In this document: positions 1 to 9,126 of the stretch, piece by piece
Position numbering within the stretch: position 1 is the first letter of the stretch
Layout: the number at the start of each line of letters is the position of its first letter
NCBI RefSeq assembly: GCF_020400725.1
Contig: NZ_JAINVG010000009.1
Location: 62,001-126,000 of the forward strand
Origin: Streptomyces sp. NK15101
GTDB lineage: Bacteria > Actinomycetota > Actinomycetes > Streptomycetales > Streptomycetaceae
Direction of reading: 5' to 3'
Length of the DNA: 64,000 bases
The notes under the pieces: generated by a model
Told to the model about the DNA's origin: nothing
The model's database searches: none
The model's input: the letters and a program-made list of their open reading frames with translations, nothing else
Made by a program: the position numbers and the translations under genes

Positions 1-285
1 TGGGCCGACCAGGCGCGGGCCGAACTGCGGGCGACCGGAGGTGCGGTGGGCAGGAGGGCCGTCCCCGGTGCGGTGGGCGAGTTGACCCCTCAGCAGCAGC
101 GCATCGCCCGACTGGTGGCGGCGGGGGCGACGAACCACGAGATCGCCGACCGGCTGTCGCTGAGCCCCCGCACGGTCGACCACCACCTGCGGAACGTCTT
201 CGCCCGGCTGGGAGTCCGCTCCCGCGTCGAACTGTCGGGGCTCCTGTCCCGTACCACGGGGGACGGCCGCCGCTCCGACCGGTGA
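1..285 (+). CDS. LuxR-family regulator, C-terminal fragment (5' end outside window)
   Basis: The open frame runs in from the left edge, so only the last 94 residues are visible. They form a LuxR/GerE-type helix-turn-helix: ELTPQQQRIARLVAAGATN, then HEIADRLSLSPRTVDHHLRN and a final helix around FARLGVRSRVEL. The short lead-in WADQARAELRATG resembles the linker that precedes the HTH in large AAA-ATPase LuxR regulators of Streptomyces; that origin is inferred, since the N-terminal domains are not in view. The role would be DNA binding and transcription activation; the target is unknown. Confidence 0.85.
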   Translation, partial: WADQARAELRATGGAVGRRAVPGAVGELTPQQQRIARLVAAGATNHEIADRLSLSPRTVDHHLRNVFARLGVRSRVELSGLLSRTTGDGRRSDR

Positions 286-736
286 CCCGGCGGGGTCCGG
301 GAAGCGTCCGGTCCTCGGCCGCCGTTCCCACCGGTGCCCCGGCGGGGTCCGGGGAACGCCTGTTCCCGGTCGCCGTCACCTCCGCCGTCGCCGCGGTCGG
401 CCCGGCCAGCCCCCGCCGTCGCCGCGGTCGGCCCGGCCCGCACTCGGCGGCAGCCCGGCGCGGGCGGCGAACCGCCGCCGGACCGGCCGTCGCCGCCCGC
501 TTCGAGGCCCGGACGGTGAGAGCCCGGCGGTGCCGTCCGGAGGGCTCGGGCCGTTCCGCCCGTTTCCCGGCGGCCGCCGGCCCGGCGGGCTCGACATCCA
601 CCGCACGGTCCCGCTCGCCGAGCCCCGGGGCTCCCTCAGGCCCAGGGCTCCCCCACGCCCGGGGCTCCCCGGGCCCGGCGGTCCACGCTCGCCCTCTTCG
701 TGCGGGACGAGCGGTCCGGGCGGGTCCCTCGCCGCC
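286..736. other. Gene-free stretch between LuxR 3' end and PucR 3' end
   Basis: The stretch lies between the 3' ends of two convergent genes. Frames here are open only because of high GC and show no recognisable protein. It holds a perfect 26-bp direct repeat (382-407 and 413-438, core GCCGCGGTCGGCCCGGCC) and a shorter repeated CGGCGGGGTCCGGG motif (289 and 341 regions). No terminator with a clear stem could be assigned. Confidence 0.6.
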
Positions 737-1936
737 TCAGCACGAGGCCGTCAGGCGGAAGGCGTCCAGGGCCAGCGTCATCTCCGTGAGGTCCCTCGGC
801 CGGGACAAGGACCGGGACGTCAGCTGCTCCAGGCGGCGCAGCCGGTTGAAGACCGTGTTGCGGTGGCAGTAGAGCCGAGCCGCCGCCCGGCCCGCCGAAC
901 CCTCGCACTCCAGCCAGACGTCCAGTGTCTCCAGCAGGATCGCGCGGTCGGCCGGGTCCAGTTCCAGCAGGCTGCCCAGGACGTCCGTCACCAGCAGGCC
1001 GGCCAGCTCCGGCTGTCCGACCACCAGGGCGCCCGCCATCCGGCGGTCCAGCCGGACGATCTGCCGTGAGTCCGGCGGGCTGGTCCGCAGGGCCAGCTCC
1101 GCGAGCCTGCGTGCTCGCCCCAGCTCCGCGAGACCCGTCACCACCGGGCTGATCCCTCCGGGTCCCGGGCAGCGCCCGTCGAGCAGTTCGGACAGCGCGT
1201 CCAGACCGATGCCCTCCGCCAGCGACACCACCCCGATCTCGCAGTCCGCGCCCATCCGCCACAGGAACCGCGCGCCCGCCCCCTGCACCCGGCGGTGGAA
1301 GGGCTCGGGGGCCTCCCGCCGGTCGTGCCGCAGCACCACCACCGCGTACCGGCCGTGCTCCGGCAGATCCAGGCCGGCCGCCGCCCGCGAGGTCACCTCC
1401 GGCGAACACCGGCCTTGCAGCAGTGCGTCCAAGAGGGCCTGGAGCTGCTCGTCGGTACGCCGCCGCAGCTCCCGCTCCGTCGCCCGGTACGCCTCCGACG
1501 CGGTGTCCGCCTGCGCGTCCACCGCCTGCCAGACCATGGTCGCCGACTGGGTCAGCACCGCCAGCCTCGACGGGAACGCCGCCGCGTCCTCGACCAGCGC
1601 CTCCCACACCAGATGACCGGCGTGCCGGTAGGCGTGCACCAGCAGCTCCAGCGGCATCCCCTGCTCGGCACGCCGCCGCCCCAACTCGTCGGCGTGTTCC
1701 AGGTCCCGACGCGGTGAGTCCCGCGGTGCCGAGATCATCTCGATCCCGATCCGCAGCGCCTCGTGGGCCTCACGCCAGTGCTGGTCGTACGGCACGATCC
1801 GGCCGTACGCCGGTTCGTACTCGTGCAGTTCTCTCAGGTGCTCGTCCACCAGCTCGGGCAGCCGCTCCAGAAGCGCCGTACACGCCTCGGCCAGCAGCTT
1901 CCAGTCATCGCCGGTCCGTGGTCTGCGCCGTCCCAT
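737..1936 (-). CDS. PucR-family transcriptional regulator
   Basis: 399 residues from the ATG at 1936, chosen because the conserved region begins just after it (MGRRRPRTGDDWKLLAEAC). The frame stays open 44 codons further upstream, but that part is arginine/proline-rich and crosses the promoter region. The N-terminal half is helical and resembles the RsbRD-type sensory region of PucR/CdaR proteins. The C-terminus has the PucR helix-turn-helix (LLETLDVWLECEGSAGRAA, then ARLYCHRNTVFNRLRRLEQL). It is divergent from the Liv-type importer starting at 2116, so it probably controls that operon in response to the imported amino acid or related nitrogen compound; this is inferred from position only. 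Confidence 0.88.
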   Translation of the reverse strand: MGRRRPRTGDDWKLLAEACTALLERLPELVDEHLRELHEYEPAYGRIVPYDQHWREAHEALRIGIEMISAPRDSPRRDLEHADELGRRRAEQGMPLELLVHAYRHAGHLVWEALVEDAAAFPSRLAVLTQSATMVWQAVDAQADTASEAYRATERELRRRTDEQLQALLDALLQGRCSPEVTSRAAAGLDLPEHGRYAVVVLRHDRREAPEPFHRRVQGAGARFLWRMGADCEIGVVSLAEGIGLDALSELLDGRCPGPGGISPVVTGLAELGRARRLAELALRTSPPDSRQIVRLDRRMAGALVVGQPELAGLLVTDVLGSLLELDPADRAILLETLDVWLECEGSAGRAAARLYCHRNTVFNRLRRLEQLTSRSLSRPRDLTEMTLALDAFRLTASC

Positions 1937-2115
1937 GCCGGGAGGATGCCACCCCGTCCCCCTTCCCGACAGGCCCCTGACACGCGGTGTTGTGCGCGTG
2001 CACAACCCGTCCCGGCGCCCGCTGGTCACCGGCAGCGTTTCGGCCGCCGCACGTGGACGGGCGGCCACCGCGGTGCTGGGGTGATCGCCACTGAACAGGC
2101 CACGGAAGGGGAACC

Positions 2116-2934
2116 ATGGGAGGGACCGGACTCGCCCTCGAGGTCACGGACCTGTCGGCGGGATACGGACCGGTACGCGCCCTGCGGCGGGTGTCGCTCA
2201 CCGTGCCGGAGGGCGCCGTCGTCACCGTTCTCGGCGGCAACGGCGCGGGGAAGTCCACTCTGCTGAGGGCCGTCTCGCGCACGCTGTCGTTCCACGGCGG
2301 GGCCGTCACCTCCGGCTCCGTCGCCTTCGGCGGGCGGCCGATCGGCGCGCTCGCGCCGGACCGGGTCGTCGCCGCCGGGATCTCCCAGGTGCCGGAGGGG
2401 CGGCAGGTCTTCGCCCGGATGACCGTGGAGGACAACCTGCGGGCGGGGGCGCTCGGCGCACGGGGAGACCGGAGGGCGAAGGCCTCGGCCCTGCGACGGG
2501 TCCACGAACTCTTCCCCGTGCTCGCCGACCGGTCCCACCAGCGCGCCGGGCTGCTGTCCGGCGGTGAACAGCAGATGCTCGCCGTCGGACGCGCGCTGAT
2601 GGCCTCGCCGAAGCTGCTCCTCCTCGACGAGCCCTCGCTGGGCCTCGCCCCGCTCATGGCGGCCCGGATCGCCGACACGATCCGCGAGATCAACGCCCAG
2701 GGCACCGCCGTCCTCCTCGTCGAGCAGAACGCGGCGCTCGCGCTGCGGCTCGCCGACCGGGCGTACGTCCTGGAGGTCGGCGAGGTCTCCCTCTCCGGCC
2801 CGGCCGCCGAACTCGCCGCCTCCGACGAGGTGCGGCGGCGCTATCTGGGCGTCGTCGACGAGGCCGCGGACGCGGACGCCTCGGACGCCGCCGTCGCGCA
2901 CCCCGTCCTCGCCCGCTGGGAGGAGATCCGATGA
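2116..2934 (+). CDS. livF: Branched-chain amino acid-type ABC importer, ATPase LivF
   Basis: 272 residues. Cytoplasmic ATPase that powers a hydrophobic amino acid (HAAT) importer. Walker A is GGNGAGKST near residue 43, the signature LSGGEQQM near 152 and Walker B LLLLDEPSLGL near 171, followed by the H-loop region around LLVEQN. The family normally ends near 235-240 residues; this one has an acidic/alanine tail of about 30 residues. It is the first gene of a five-gene operon and its stop overlaps the livG start by four bases (ATGA). Substrate cannot be read from the sequence; a branched-chain amino acid, urea or purine-related compound is possible given the PucR regulator next door. Confidence 0.92.
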   Translation: MGGTGLALEVTDLSAGYGPVRALRRVSLTVPEGAVVTVLGGNGAGKSTLLRAVSRTLSFHGGAVTSGSVAFGGRPIGALAPDRVVAAGISQVPEGRQVFARMTVEDNLRAGALGARGDRRAKASALRRVHELFPVLADRSHQRAGLLSGGEQQMLAVGRALMASPKLLLLDEPSLGLAPLMAARIADTIREINAQGTAVLLVEQNAALALRLADRAYVLEVGEVSLSGPAAELAASDEVRRRYLGVVDEAADADASDAAVAHPVLARWEEIR

Positions 2935-3845
2935 GTGAGCCCGCCACCCGGGGCCCGGACCCCGGTGGTCCCGCGAAGCCGCCCGCCGCGCCCGGCGAGG
3001 GCACCGCGGCGGACGCCCGGTCCGCGGAGGTCCCCGCCCCGGAAGGGCCCGTCCCCGCGAAGGCCCACGCCGCCGTCCCCGCCCTCGACGTCCGTGACGT
3101 CACCGTCCGCTTCGCGGGGCTCACCGCCCTCGACGCGGTCTCGTTCACCGTCCGTCCCGGCACCGTGCACGCCGTCATCGGCCCCAACGGAGCCGGCAAG
3201 TCCACCTGTTTCAACGTGCTCTCCGGCGTCTACCGGGCGACGTCGGGAAGCGTCCGGCTCGGCCCGCACGAACTCACCTCCCTGCCTCCGCACAAGATCG
3301 CCGGACTCGGTGTCGCCCGCATCTTCCAGAACCTCGCGCTGCCGCCCCGCGCCACCGTCGAGGACAGCCTGCTGCTCGGCCGTCACCGGCTGACCCGTAC
3401 CGGTTTCCTCGCCGCCGGGCTCCGGCTGCCCTCCGCCGCCCGCGAGGAAGCCCGCCACCGCGCCCGCGTCCGCGAGATCGCCGCCTTCGTCGGCCTGGAG
3501 AAGCAGCTCGCGCAGCCCGCCGGATCCCTCCCCTACGGACAGCAGAAGCTCGCCGAACTGGCGCGCGCCCTCTGCATGGAGCCCTCGCTGCTGCTCCTCG
3601 ACGAGCCCGTGGCCGGGATGACCTCCGACGAGCGCCGGCGTACCGCCGCCGTCATCGCCGGCGTCCGCGACAGCCTCGGCATCTCCGTCGTCCTCGTCGA
3701 GCACGACATGGGAGTGGTGATGCGGCTGGCCGACTCCGTCACCGTCCTCGACTTCGGCCGCCGGATCGCCGACGGCGCTCCCGGCGACGTCCAGAACGAC
3801 CCCGCGGTCGTCCGCGCCTATCTCGGAGAGGAGACCGCCGGATGA
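2931..3845 (+). CDS. livG: Branched-chain amino acid-type ABC importer, ATPase LivG
   Basis: 304 residues. Second ATPase of the HAAT importer. Walker A GPNGAGKST lies near residue 84, the LivG-type degenerate signature LPYGQQKL near 200 and Walker B LLLLDEPVAGM near 220. Unlike usual LivG proteins (about 255 residues) it carries a 45-residue Pro/Ala/Gly-rich N-terminal extension before the ABC domain begins at ALDVRDVTVRF. The annotated ATG overlaps the livF stop, which supports this start, although an internal start nearer the domain is possible. It overlaps livH by four bases. Confidence 0.92.
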   Translation: MSEPATRGPDPGGPAKPPAAPGEGTAADARSAEVPAPEGPVPAKAHAAVPALDVRDVTVRFAGLTALDAVSFTVRPGTVHAVIGPNGAGKSTCFNVLSGVYRATSGSVRLGPHELTSLPPHKIAGLGVARIFQNLALPPRATVEDSLLLGRHRLTRTGFLAAGLRLPSAAREEARHRARVREIAAFVGLEKQLAQPAGSLPYGQQKLAELARALCMEPSLLLLDEPVAGMTSDERRRTAAVIAGVRDSLGISVVLVEHDMGVVMRLADSVTVLDFGRRIADGAPGDVQNDPAVVRAYLGEETAG

Positions 3846-4732
3846 CCACCTTCGCCGAACTCCTGCTCAACGGCGTCTCGTTGGGATCCGTATACGCTCT
3901 CATCGCCCTCGGTTTCGTGGTGATCTTCCGCGCCACCGAGGTCGTCAACTTCGCCCACGCCTCCCTGCTGCTCGCGGGCGGCTACGTGACCGCCGTGCTC
4001 CACGAGAGCATCGGCTTCTGGCCGGCGCTGCTGGCCGGGATCGGCGGCGCGGCCCTGGTCGGCGCCGGTGTCGAGTTCCTCGTCATGCGCCGCTACCGCG
4101 GCTCCGACCAGAGCGTCCTCGCCATCGTCACCATCGGCGTCGACATCCTGCTGGCCACCGAGCTGACCCGCCGCATCGGCACCGACATCCTGTCGCCCGG
4201 CGACCCGTGGGGCGACGCCGTCGTCACCGTCGGCCCGGTCACCCTGGCGCAGACCCGCATAGCGGCCTTCCTCGTCGCCGCACTGCTCATCACCGCCTTC
4301 CTGCTCGCCTTCCGCCACACCTCCTGGGGCGTCGCCATGCGCGCCGCCGCCGAGAACCAGGAGACCGCCGCCCTCATGGGCATCCGGCTCGGCCGGGTCT
4401 CGCTCGGCGCCTGGGCGGTGGCCGGCGGCCTCGCCGCCGTCGCCGCGCTCTTCCTCACCGTCTTCCCGACCCCGGGCCTGGAACGGACCACATCCCTCGC
4501 CGCGATGAAGGCCTTCCCGGCCGCCATCCTCGGCGGGCTCGACTCCACCACCGGCGCCCTCGTCGGCGGCCTGCTCGTGGGGGTCACCGAGTCCCTCGCC
4601 ACCGGTTACCAGGGCGATCTGACCTTCCTCGGGCGCGGCATCGGCGATCTCGCCCCGTACCTGGTGATGGTCGCGGTCCTGCTCCTCCGCCCCGCCGGAC
4701 TCTTCGGCACGAAGGAGCTGTCCCGTGTCTGA
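3842..4732 (+). CDS. livH: Branched-chain amino acid-type ABC importer, permease LivH
   Basis: 296 residues with eight or so hydrophobic segments typical of the LivH inner-membrane permease. The N-terminus (LLNGVSLGSVYALIALGFVV) matches the family start well, and the conserved cytoplasmic loop MRAAAENQETAALMGI contacts the ATPases. The start overlaps livG by four bases and the stop overlaps the livM GTG by eight bases, so translation is coupled along the operon. Confidence 0.92.
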   Translation: MTTFAELLLNGVSLGSVYALIALGFVVIFRATEVVNFAHASLLLAGGYVTAVLHESIGFWPALLAGIGGAALVGAGVEFLVMRRYRGSDQSVLAIVTIGVDILLATELTRRIGTDILSPGDPWGDAVVTVGPVTLAQTRIAAFLVAALLITAFLLAFRHTSWGVAMRAAAENQETAALMGIRLGRVSLGAWAVAGGLAAVAALFLTVFPTPGLERTTSLAAMKAFPAAILGGLDSTTGALVGGLLVGVTESLATGYQGDLTFLGRGIGDLAPYLVMVAVLLLRPAGLFGTKELSRV

Positions 4733-5828
4733 CGCGCTTCCCCGCCGGAGCACGGCCGTCCTCGCCCGGCCCCGTGTGTACGGGTGGGCCGCCGCCGGGC
4801 TCGTGCTCGTCGCCTTCCCCTTCTACCTGGACCGGTTCTGGCTCCAGGCCGGGCTCTTCGCCATGGCCGCCGCGATCGGCGCCATCGGCATCAACCTGCT
4901 GACCGGAGCCACCGGCCAGCTCTCGATGGGCCACGCCTTCTTCCTCGCCGTCGGCGCTTACGGCTACTGCGTCTTCGCCGGGGACGGGACGGACGGGCTC
5001 ACCGGCCTCGGCCTGCCCGGCTGGCTCGCCGCCGTCCTCGCCGTCGCCCTCGCGGGTGCGGCCGGCGGGCTGTTCAGTCCCATCGCCGGTCGGCTGCGGG
5101 GGGCCTACCTCGGCATCGCGACCCTCGCGCTGATCTTCATCGGACAGCACGTCCTGTTCAACGCCCACGGCCTCACCGGTGGCTTCAACGGCCGCGCCGT
5201 GCCCCCGCTGAACCTCTTCGGCATCGCCTTCGACGACAGCGAACTACTGGTCGCCCGGGTCCCGTTCGGTTCCGCCGAGAAGCTCTGGTACCTGGGGCTC
5301 GTCCTCCTGCTCGCGGGCGTCCTCTTCGCTCGCGGCGTCCTCCGCGGCCGTCCCGGCCGAGCCATGAACGCGATCCGGGACCACCGGATCGCCGCCGGCG
5401 TCATGGGCATCCCCGTCGCCCGCTACCGCGCCGCCGTCTTCGTCCTGTCGTCCATGTACGCGGGACTGGCGGGGGTCCTGCTCGCACTGGTCTTCCAGCG
5501 CACCGTGCCGGAGTACTTCGGCATGCTGCTCTCCCTCGAATACCTGGCCATGATCGTCATCGGCGGTCTCGGTTCGGTCGCCGGGGCGGTGGTGGGCGGC
5601 GTCTTCGTCTCCCTGCTGCCGCAGCTCCTCAACCGGTACAGCGACGCGCTGCCCCTGGTCTCCGCCCCCGGCACGGGCGGGATCACACCGGGGGAGGCCG
5701 CCCGCTATCTCTACGGCGCCGCCGTCGTCGCGGTGGTGCTCTTCCTGCCCGGCGGCCTGGTCCGGCTCGCCGCCCGGTCCCGCGGGCGGAACGCCCGACC
5801 CTCGCACTCCTCTGGGGAGGAACGATGA
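4725..5828 (+). CDS. livM: Branched-chain amino acid-type ABC importer, permease LivM
   Basis: 367 residues, the second membrane subunit of the importer. It starts at GTG, inside the end of livH, with GGAG eight to nine bases upstream. Recognisable LivM blocks are NLLTGATGQLSMGHAFFLAV and the coupling loop GRAMNAIRDHRIAAGVMGI, and the C-terminal helices contain AMIVIGGLGSVAGAVVGG. It overlaps the binding-protein gene by four bases. The C-terminus (RSRGRNARPSHSSGEER) is hydrophilic. Confidence 0.92.
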   Translation: MSDALPRRSTAVLARPRVYGWAAAGLVLVAFPFYLDRFWLQAGLFAMAAAIGAIGINLLTGATGQLSMGHAFFLAVGAYGYCVFAGDGTDGLTGLGLPGWLAAVLAVALAGAAGGLFSPIAGRLRGAYLGIATLALIFIGQHVLFNAHGLTGGFNGRAVPPLNLFGIAFDDSELLVARVPFGSAEKLWYLGLVLLLAGVLFARGVLRGRPGRAMNAIRDHRIAAGVMGIPVARYRAAVFVLSSMYAGLAGVLLALVFQRTVPEYFGMLLSLEYLAMIVIGGLGSVAGAVVGGVFVSLLPQLLNRYSDALPLVSAPGTGGITPGEAARYLYGAAVVAVVLFLPGGLVRLAARSRGRNARPSHSSGEER

Positions 5829-7099
5829 CCCACCGACGCCAGGCCCCGAGAACCACGGCCGCCGCGCTCGCCGCCGCCCTCGTCGTGCTGACCGCCGCCG
5901 GCTGCAGCTCCAAGGCCACGTCCACCGACGCGGCGAACACCGGGGCGGACGGGGTGAAGTCCGGCACGGGCGTCACCGACAAGACCATCACGGTCGGTGC
6001 GCTCACCGACATGACGGGCGTGTACGCCACGCTCGGCAAGAGCGTCACCCAGGCACAGCAGTTGTACGTGAAGCAGGTCAACGCGGCCGGCGGGATCTGC
6101 GGCCGGCAACTGGAGCTGACGGTCCGCGACCACGGCTACGACCCGCAGAAGGCGCTCTCCGCCTACACCGAGCTGGAGCCGAAGGTCGCCGGTTACATGC
6201 AGTTCATCGGCTCTCCGTTCGTCGCCGCCGTGAAGCAGCGCGTCGACGCCCTGGACAAGGGGGTGGTGCTGCCGCAGGCCTGGTCGGCCTCACTGCTCGG
6301 CTCCCCGTACATCCGCGTCCTCGGCTCCACGTACGACATCGAGACGATCAACGCCGTCGACTTCCTGGTGAAGGAGAAGGGACTGAAGGCGGGCGACAAG
6401 CTGGGCCACGTCTACTTCGAGGGCGACTACGGCGAGAACGCGCTGGCGGGGTCGAAGTACGCGGCCGGGAAGGCGGGGCTGACGGTCGTGGAGCAGAAGG
6501 TCAAGCCCACCGACAACGACATGTCGGCGCAGGTGGCGGCGTTGAAGCAGGCGGGCGTCAAGGCCGTCGTCGTCAGCACGGGCCCGCGGCAGGCCGCCTC
6601 TCTGGTCGGCGTCGCGGCGGCGGCGAAGTTCCTGGTGCCGGTCATCGGCAACAACTCGGCCTTCGCCCCCCAGCTGCTGGGCACCCAGGCCGGGCCGGCG
6701 CTGGAGAAGATGTACTGGTTCGCCTCTCCGAGCCTTCCGATCGGCGCCGACACCCCGGCCGCGAAGAAGCTCGTCGCCGACTACAAGGCCGCGTACCCGA
6801 ACGACAGCCTCGACAACGGCATCGTGGCCGGCTGGACGGCGGCCGGCGTCTTCGGGGAGGCGCTGAAGAAGGCGTGCGACGCCAAGGACCTCACCCGGGA
6901 GGGCATCGACAAGGCCCTGCTGACCCTGAACGCGTACGACGCCGGGTTCGGGACGCACGACTTCAGCGACCCGGAGGCGCCGTCCTCGCGCGAGTCCGTC
7001 ATCCTCCAGCCGGACAAGTCCGTCCCCGGCGGCATGCGGACCGTCCGTGAGCCGCTCGTCTCCGAGGCGGCGAAGGGCTTCACGCCGAAGGCCGGCTGA
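5825..7099 (+). CDS. Liv-type ABC importer, substrate-binding lipoprotein
   Basis: 424 residues. A type-1 periplasmic-binding-fold protein (ANF/Leu-Ile-Val family). The signal peptide ends in lipobox LTAAGC with Cys27 as the lipidation site, followed by a Thr/Ala-rich linker and the domain start ITVGALTDMTGVYATLGKSV. It is last in the operon, with the ATPase genes first; many liv operons put the binding protein first. The start is the ATG at 5825, which has GGGGAGG just upstream and overlaps livM by four bases. The ligand is not predictable here. Confidence 0.93.
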   Translation: MTHRRQAPRTTAAALAAALVVLTAAGCSSKATSTDAANTGADGVKSGTGVTDKTITVGALTDMTGVYATLGKSVTQAQQLYVKQVNAAGGICGRQLELTVRDHGYDPQKALSAYTELEPKVAGYMQFIGSPFVAAVKQRVDALDKGVVLPQAWSASLLGSPYIRVLGSTYDIETINAVDFLVKEKGLKAGDKLGHVYFEGDYGENALAGSKYAAGKAGLTVVEQKVKPTDNDMSAQVAALKQAGVKAVVVSTGPRQAASLVGVAAAAKFLVPVIGNNSAFAPQLLGTQAGPALEKMYWFASPSLPIGADTPAAKKLVADYKAAYPNDSLDNGIVAGWTAAGVFGEALKKACDAKDLTREGIDKALLTLNAYDAGFGTHDFSDPEAPSSRESVILQPDKSVPGGMRTVREPLVSEAAKGFTPKAG

Positions 7100-7118
7100 G
7101 CGCACGTCACCGCGGCGT

Positions 7119-7139
7119 CCGGCCCGCCGGCCGGGCCGG
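7119..7139 (+). terminator. Hairpin after the liv operon
   Basis: Perfect stem CCGGCCCG / CGGGCCGG with a CCGGC loop, 20 bases after the binding-protein stop. No run of T follows, as is common for Streptomyces terminators. Confidence 0.5.
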
Positions 7140-7242
7140 TACTCCTTCCGGATTCCCGACCCGCCCGGCGGGGCGTCCCCCGCGCGAGGCGGGCACGGCG
7201 GAGGCCGGGTCCCGCGCCGCGCCCGCCGGGGAGGGAACGCTT

Positions 7243-7614
7243 TCAGCAGCCGGCGGACCACTGGTGGGAGCCGCCCTGGTCGTTGGCGCCGGCGTCGTGA
7301 CCGACCTCCTGCCCGGGGGCCAGGCAGAGGGTGACCCTGCCGAGGTGCTGGCGGCCCTCGTAGACCTTGACGTGGTCGGGCACACCCGGGCCGGAGACGC
7401 CGTGGTTGGCCCAGGAGGAGTCCTGCTTGAACATGTCGCCCTCCCACCAGCTGTCGTCACCGCTGTGCTCGATCTTCAGGCCGTCGAAGTCGGCGTGGGT
7501 CCAGACACAGAAGTAGCCGCTGCGGCAGTCCGCCGCCTCGGCGGCGGCCGAGGTGGCGAGGATCCCGGCGGTGGGGATCAGGACGGTGGCGAGGAGGGTG
7601 GTCAGGCGCTTCAT
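7243..7614 (-). CDS. Secreted peptidase inhibitor family I36-like protein
   Basis: 123 residues. A Sec signal peptide (MKRLTTLLATVLIPTAGILA, cleavage likely after AEAA) precedes a small cysteine-containing domain with CRSGYFCVWTHADFDG near the start and a C-terminal GSHQWSAGC. This pattern fits the I36 (SMI-type) metalloproteinase inhibitor/beta-gamma-crystallin-like proteins that Streptomyces secretes. The start ATG at 7614 has GAAAGGAAA upstream and overlaps the stop of the lipoprotein gene before it, so the two are co-translated. Inhibitory activity is inferred from family resemblance. Confidence 0.75.
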   Translation of the reverse strand: MKRLTTLLATVLIPTAGILATSAAAEAADCRSGYFCVWTHADFDGLKIEHSGDDSWWEGDMFKQDSSWANHGVSGPGVPDHVKVYEGRQHLGRVTLCLAPGQEVGHDAGANDQGGSHQWSAGC

Positions 7615-8186
7615 GCGGGTGGGTTTCCTTTCGGTGGCGGGGTCTTGAGCACAGCGGTGGCTTCGGCGAGGGCGTGGGCACGCAACCGCTCCCATCGGGC
7701 GATCTCGGTGCGGTGGCGGGCCCGGACCTCGGTGAGGTCGCGGTGGGTGTGGGCGGCCTCGGGGCCGAGGTTGTTGACGACGACCGAGACGCGGAACCAC
7801 CCGGGCTGGTCGCCGTAGAGCCGCTGTTGCGCGGCGGCAAGACAGCCGTCGGTGTGGGCGCGTACGACGTAGCCGGTGGGGAGCGGGAGGGACAGTTCGG
7901 CCGGGCCGGAGCCGAAGAGCGCCGCGTCGACCTTCCGGTCGTCCGTGCCCGGCGGCCGGCTCCTCCCGGCGCGGGGCGGGACGAGTCCCTGGCGGGCCAG
8001 GCAGGCGTCGGTGAGGCGCTGGGTGGCGGCCTTGATCAACTCGTCCGGATCCGGGGCGGGTTTCGAGGCCCGTGCCGCACAGCCGGTCAGGACCGCGCAG
8101 GCCAGGACCGCCGCGGTGGCCGGCAGCCGTGCGGGCCGGGACGGCCGGCGACGCGTCCGGGCGGGCGATTCCTTGATCACATCCAT
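7611..8186 (-). CDS. Putative lipoprotein, function unknown
   Basis: 191 residues. A basic N-terminus and hydrophobic stretch end in lipobox VLTGC (Cys about residue 36), so the protein is probably anchored on the outer face of the membrane. The rest has no domain I recognise; it contains two further cysteines (DACLARQG and DGCLAAAQ) and a helical C-terminus. It is translationally coupled to the I36-like gene, so the two may act together at the cell surface. Confidence 0.7.
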   Translation of the reverse strand: MDVIKESPARTRRRPSRPARLPATAAVLACAVLTGCAARASKPAPDPDELIKAATQRLTDACLARQGLVPPRAGRSRPPGTDDRKVDAALFGSGPAELSLPLPTGYVVRAHTDGCLAAAQQRLYGDQPGWFRVSVVVNNLGPEAAHTHRDLTEVRARHRTEIARWERLRAHALAEATAVLKTPPPKGNPPA

Positions 8187-8399
8187 GGTGTCTAGTCGCC
8201 GGAGCCCACCGCGCGACAGGGTGACGGCCCGGTCTCACCCGACCGGGTGCTCCTTTTCACCCTGGGGGGTCTTGTTGCGCGGAGCCCCGGGCGCGAACCT
8301 CACCGGCTGACTCGACCGTGTCCGCGGCTTGCTCGTCCGCATCACCGACCGTCGAAGCGGAGGGAAACCTTCCATGCGCGTGGCGCGTCCCTCACCGGC

Positions 8400-8816
8400 A
8401 TGCAGACACGACGTGACCCGCCCTGGACAGCCGGCTGCTCGACACTTCTCGCGGGAGCAGCGGCCGGTTACGGTGCCCACCGGCTGTCCCGGGCGGCACG
8501 ACGGACATGCGCGGTCGTCCTTCGCGAACACCCGAGCCTGTTCGACTGGTGGACCTGGGAAGCGCCGCTCACCGTCATCGCCGCGACTTTCACGGGACTT
8601 GCGGCATGGGCGATGCCCGCCCTGCTGCTCCCGCGCACCACGCCCCGAGCCCTGCGCGTGATCGCCCCCGGCGCTGCCCTCGTGATCGCCCTGACGGCCC
8701 TTGCCCTGGTCCACTTCGCCTGGCTGGGCACACCGCTCGGAGTCGGCAACGACACGAACGGCGGCTGCGCCCCCGACAACGTTCCCGCCTGGTGGCCTCA
8801 CTGGCTACCCGCCTGA
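8400..8816 (+). CDS. Small membrane protein, function unknown
   Basis: 138 residues from the ATG at 8400 (MQTRRDPPW). There are two or three hydrophobic segments (around AGAAAGYGAH, VIAATFTGLAAWAMPALLL and AALVIALTALALVHF). The frame is open further upstream, but the residues there lose the membrane-protein character. No strong ribosome-binding site is seen before the chosen ATG, so the start is uncertain. Not recognised as a known family. Confidence 0.55.
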   Translation: MQTRRDPPWTAGCSTLLAGAAAGYGAHRLSRAARRTCAVVLREHPSLFDWWTWEAPLTVIAATFTGLAAWAMPALLLPRTTPRALRVIAPGAALVIALTALALVHFAWLGTPLGVGNDTNGGCAPDNVPAWWPHWLPA

Positions 8817-9126
8817 TGTCGCCCTGCCCCCCCGTAGCGGCACGCGATCGTTCGTCGTCGAGCGTTCGGTGGGCCGCGCGGCGCTTCCCGCGGCACCGGG
8901 AAGCGGCCGGCCTCCGCTCGGGTCGGTACGACCGGACCGCCGGGATTCGGCCCGGACGGCTGGTCCTCGGCCGGAAGGCGGGCGGGGCGTCGGCGCGGGA
9001 CTCCCGACGTGCCTCGTGTCTTGCGGGTTCGCCGATGAGGCGCGGTGGGACAGTGGAGTCCGACGGCCGGTCGGCCGGATCGCGGCCGGACCTCCTCGAC
9101 GCCCGGACTCGAACAGGAGCTCTTGA
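8817..9126 (+). other. Gene-free stretch upstream of 9127
   Basis: 310 bases between two same-strand genes. No convincing coding frame; it presumably carries the promoter of the 9127 gene, but no clear -35/-10 pair stands out. An AGGAG at 9115-9119 serves the TTG start at 9127. Confidence 0.5.

Noticed and set aside
286..736. Long Pro/Arg/Gly-rich frames on both strands
   Set aside because: Composition is that of GC-rich non-coding or antisense DNA, and no domain, RBS or third-position pattern supports them.
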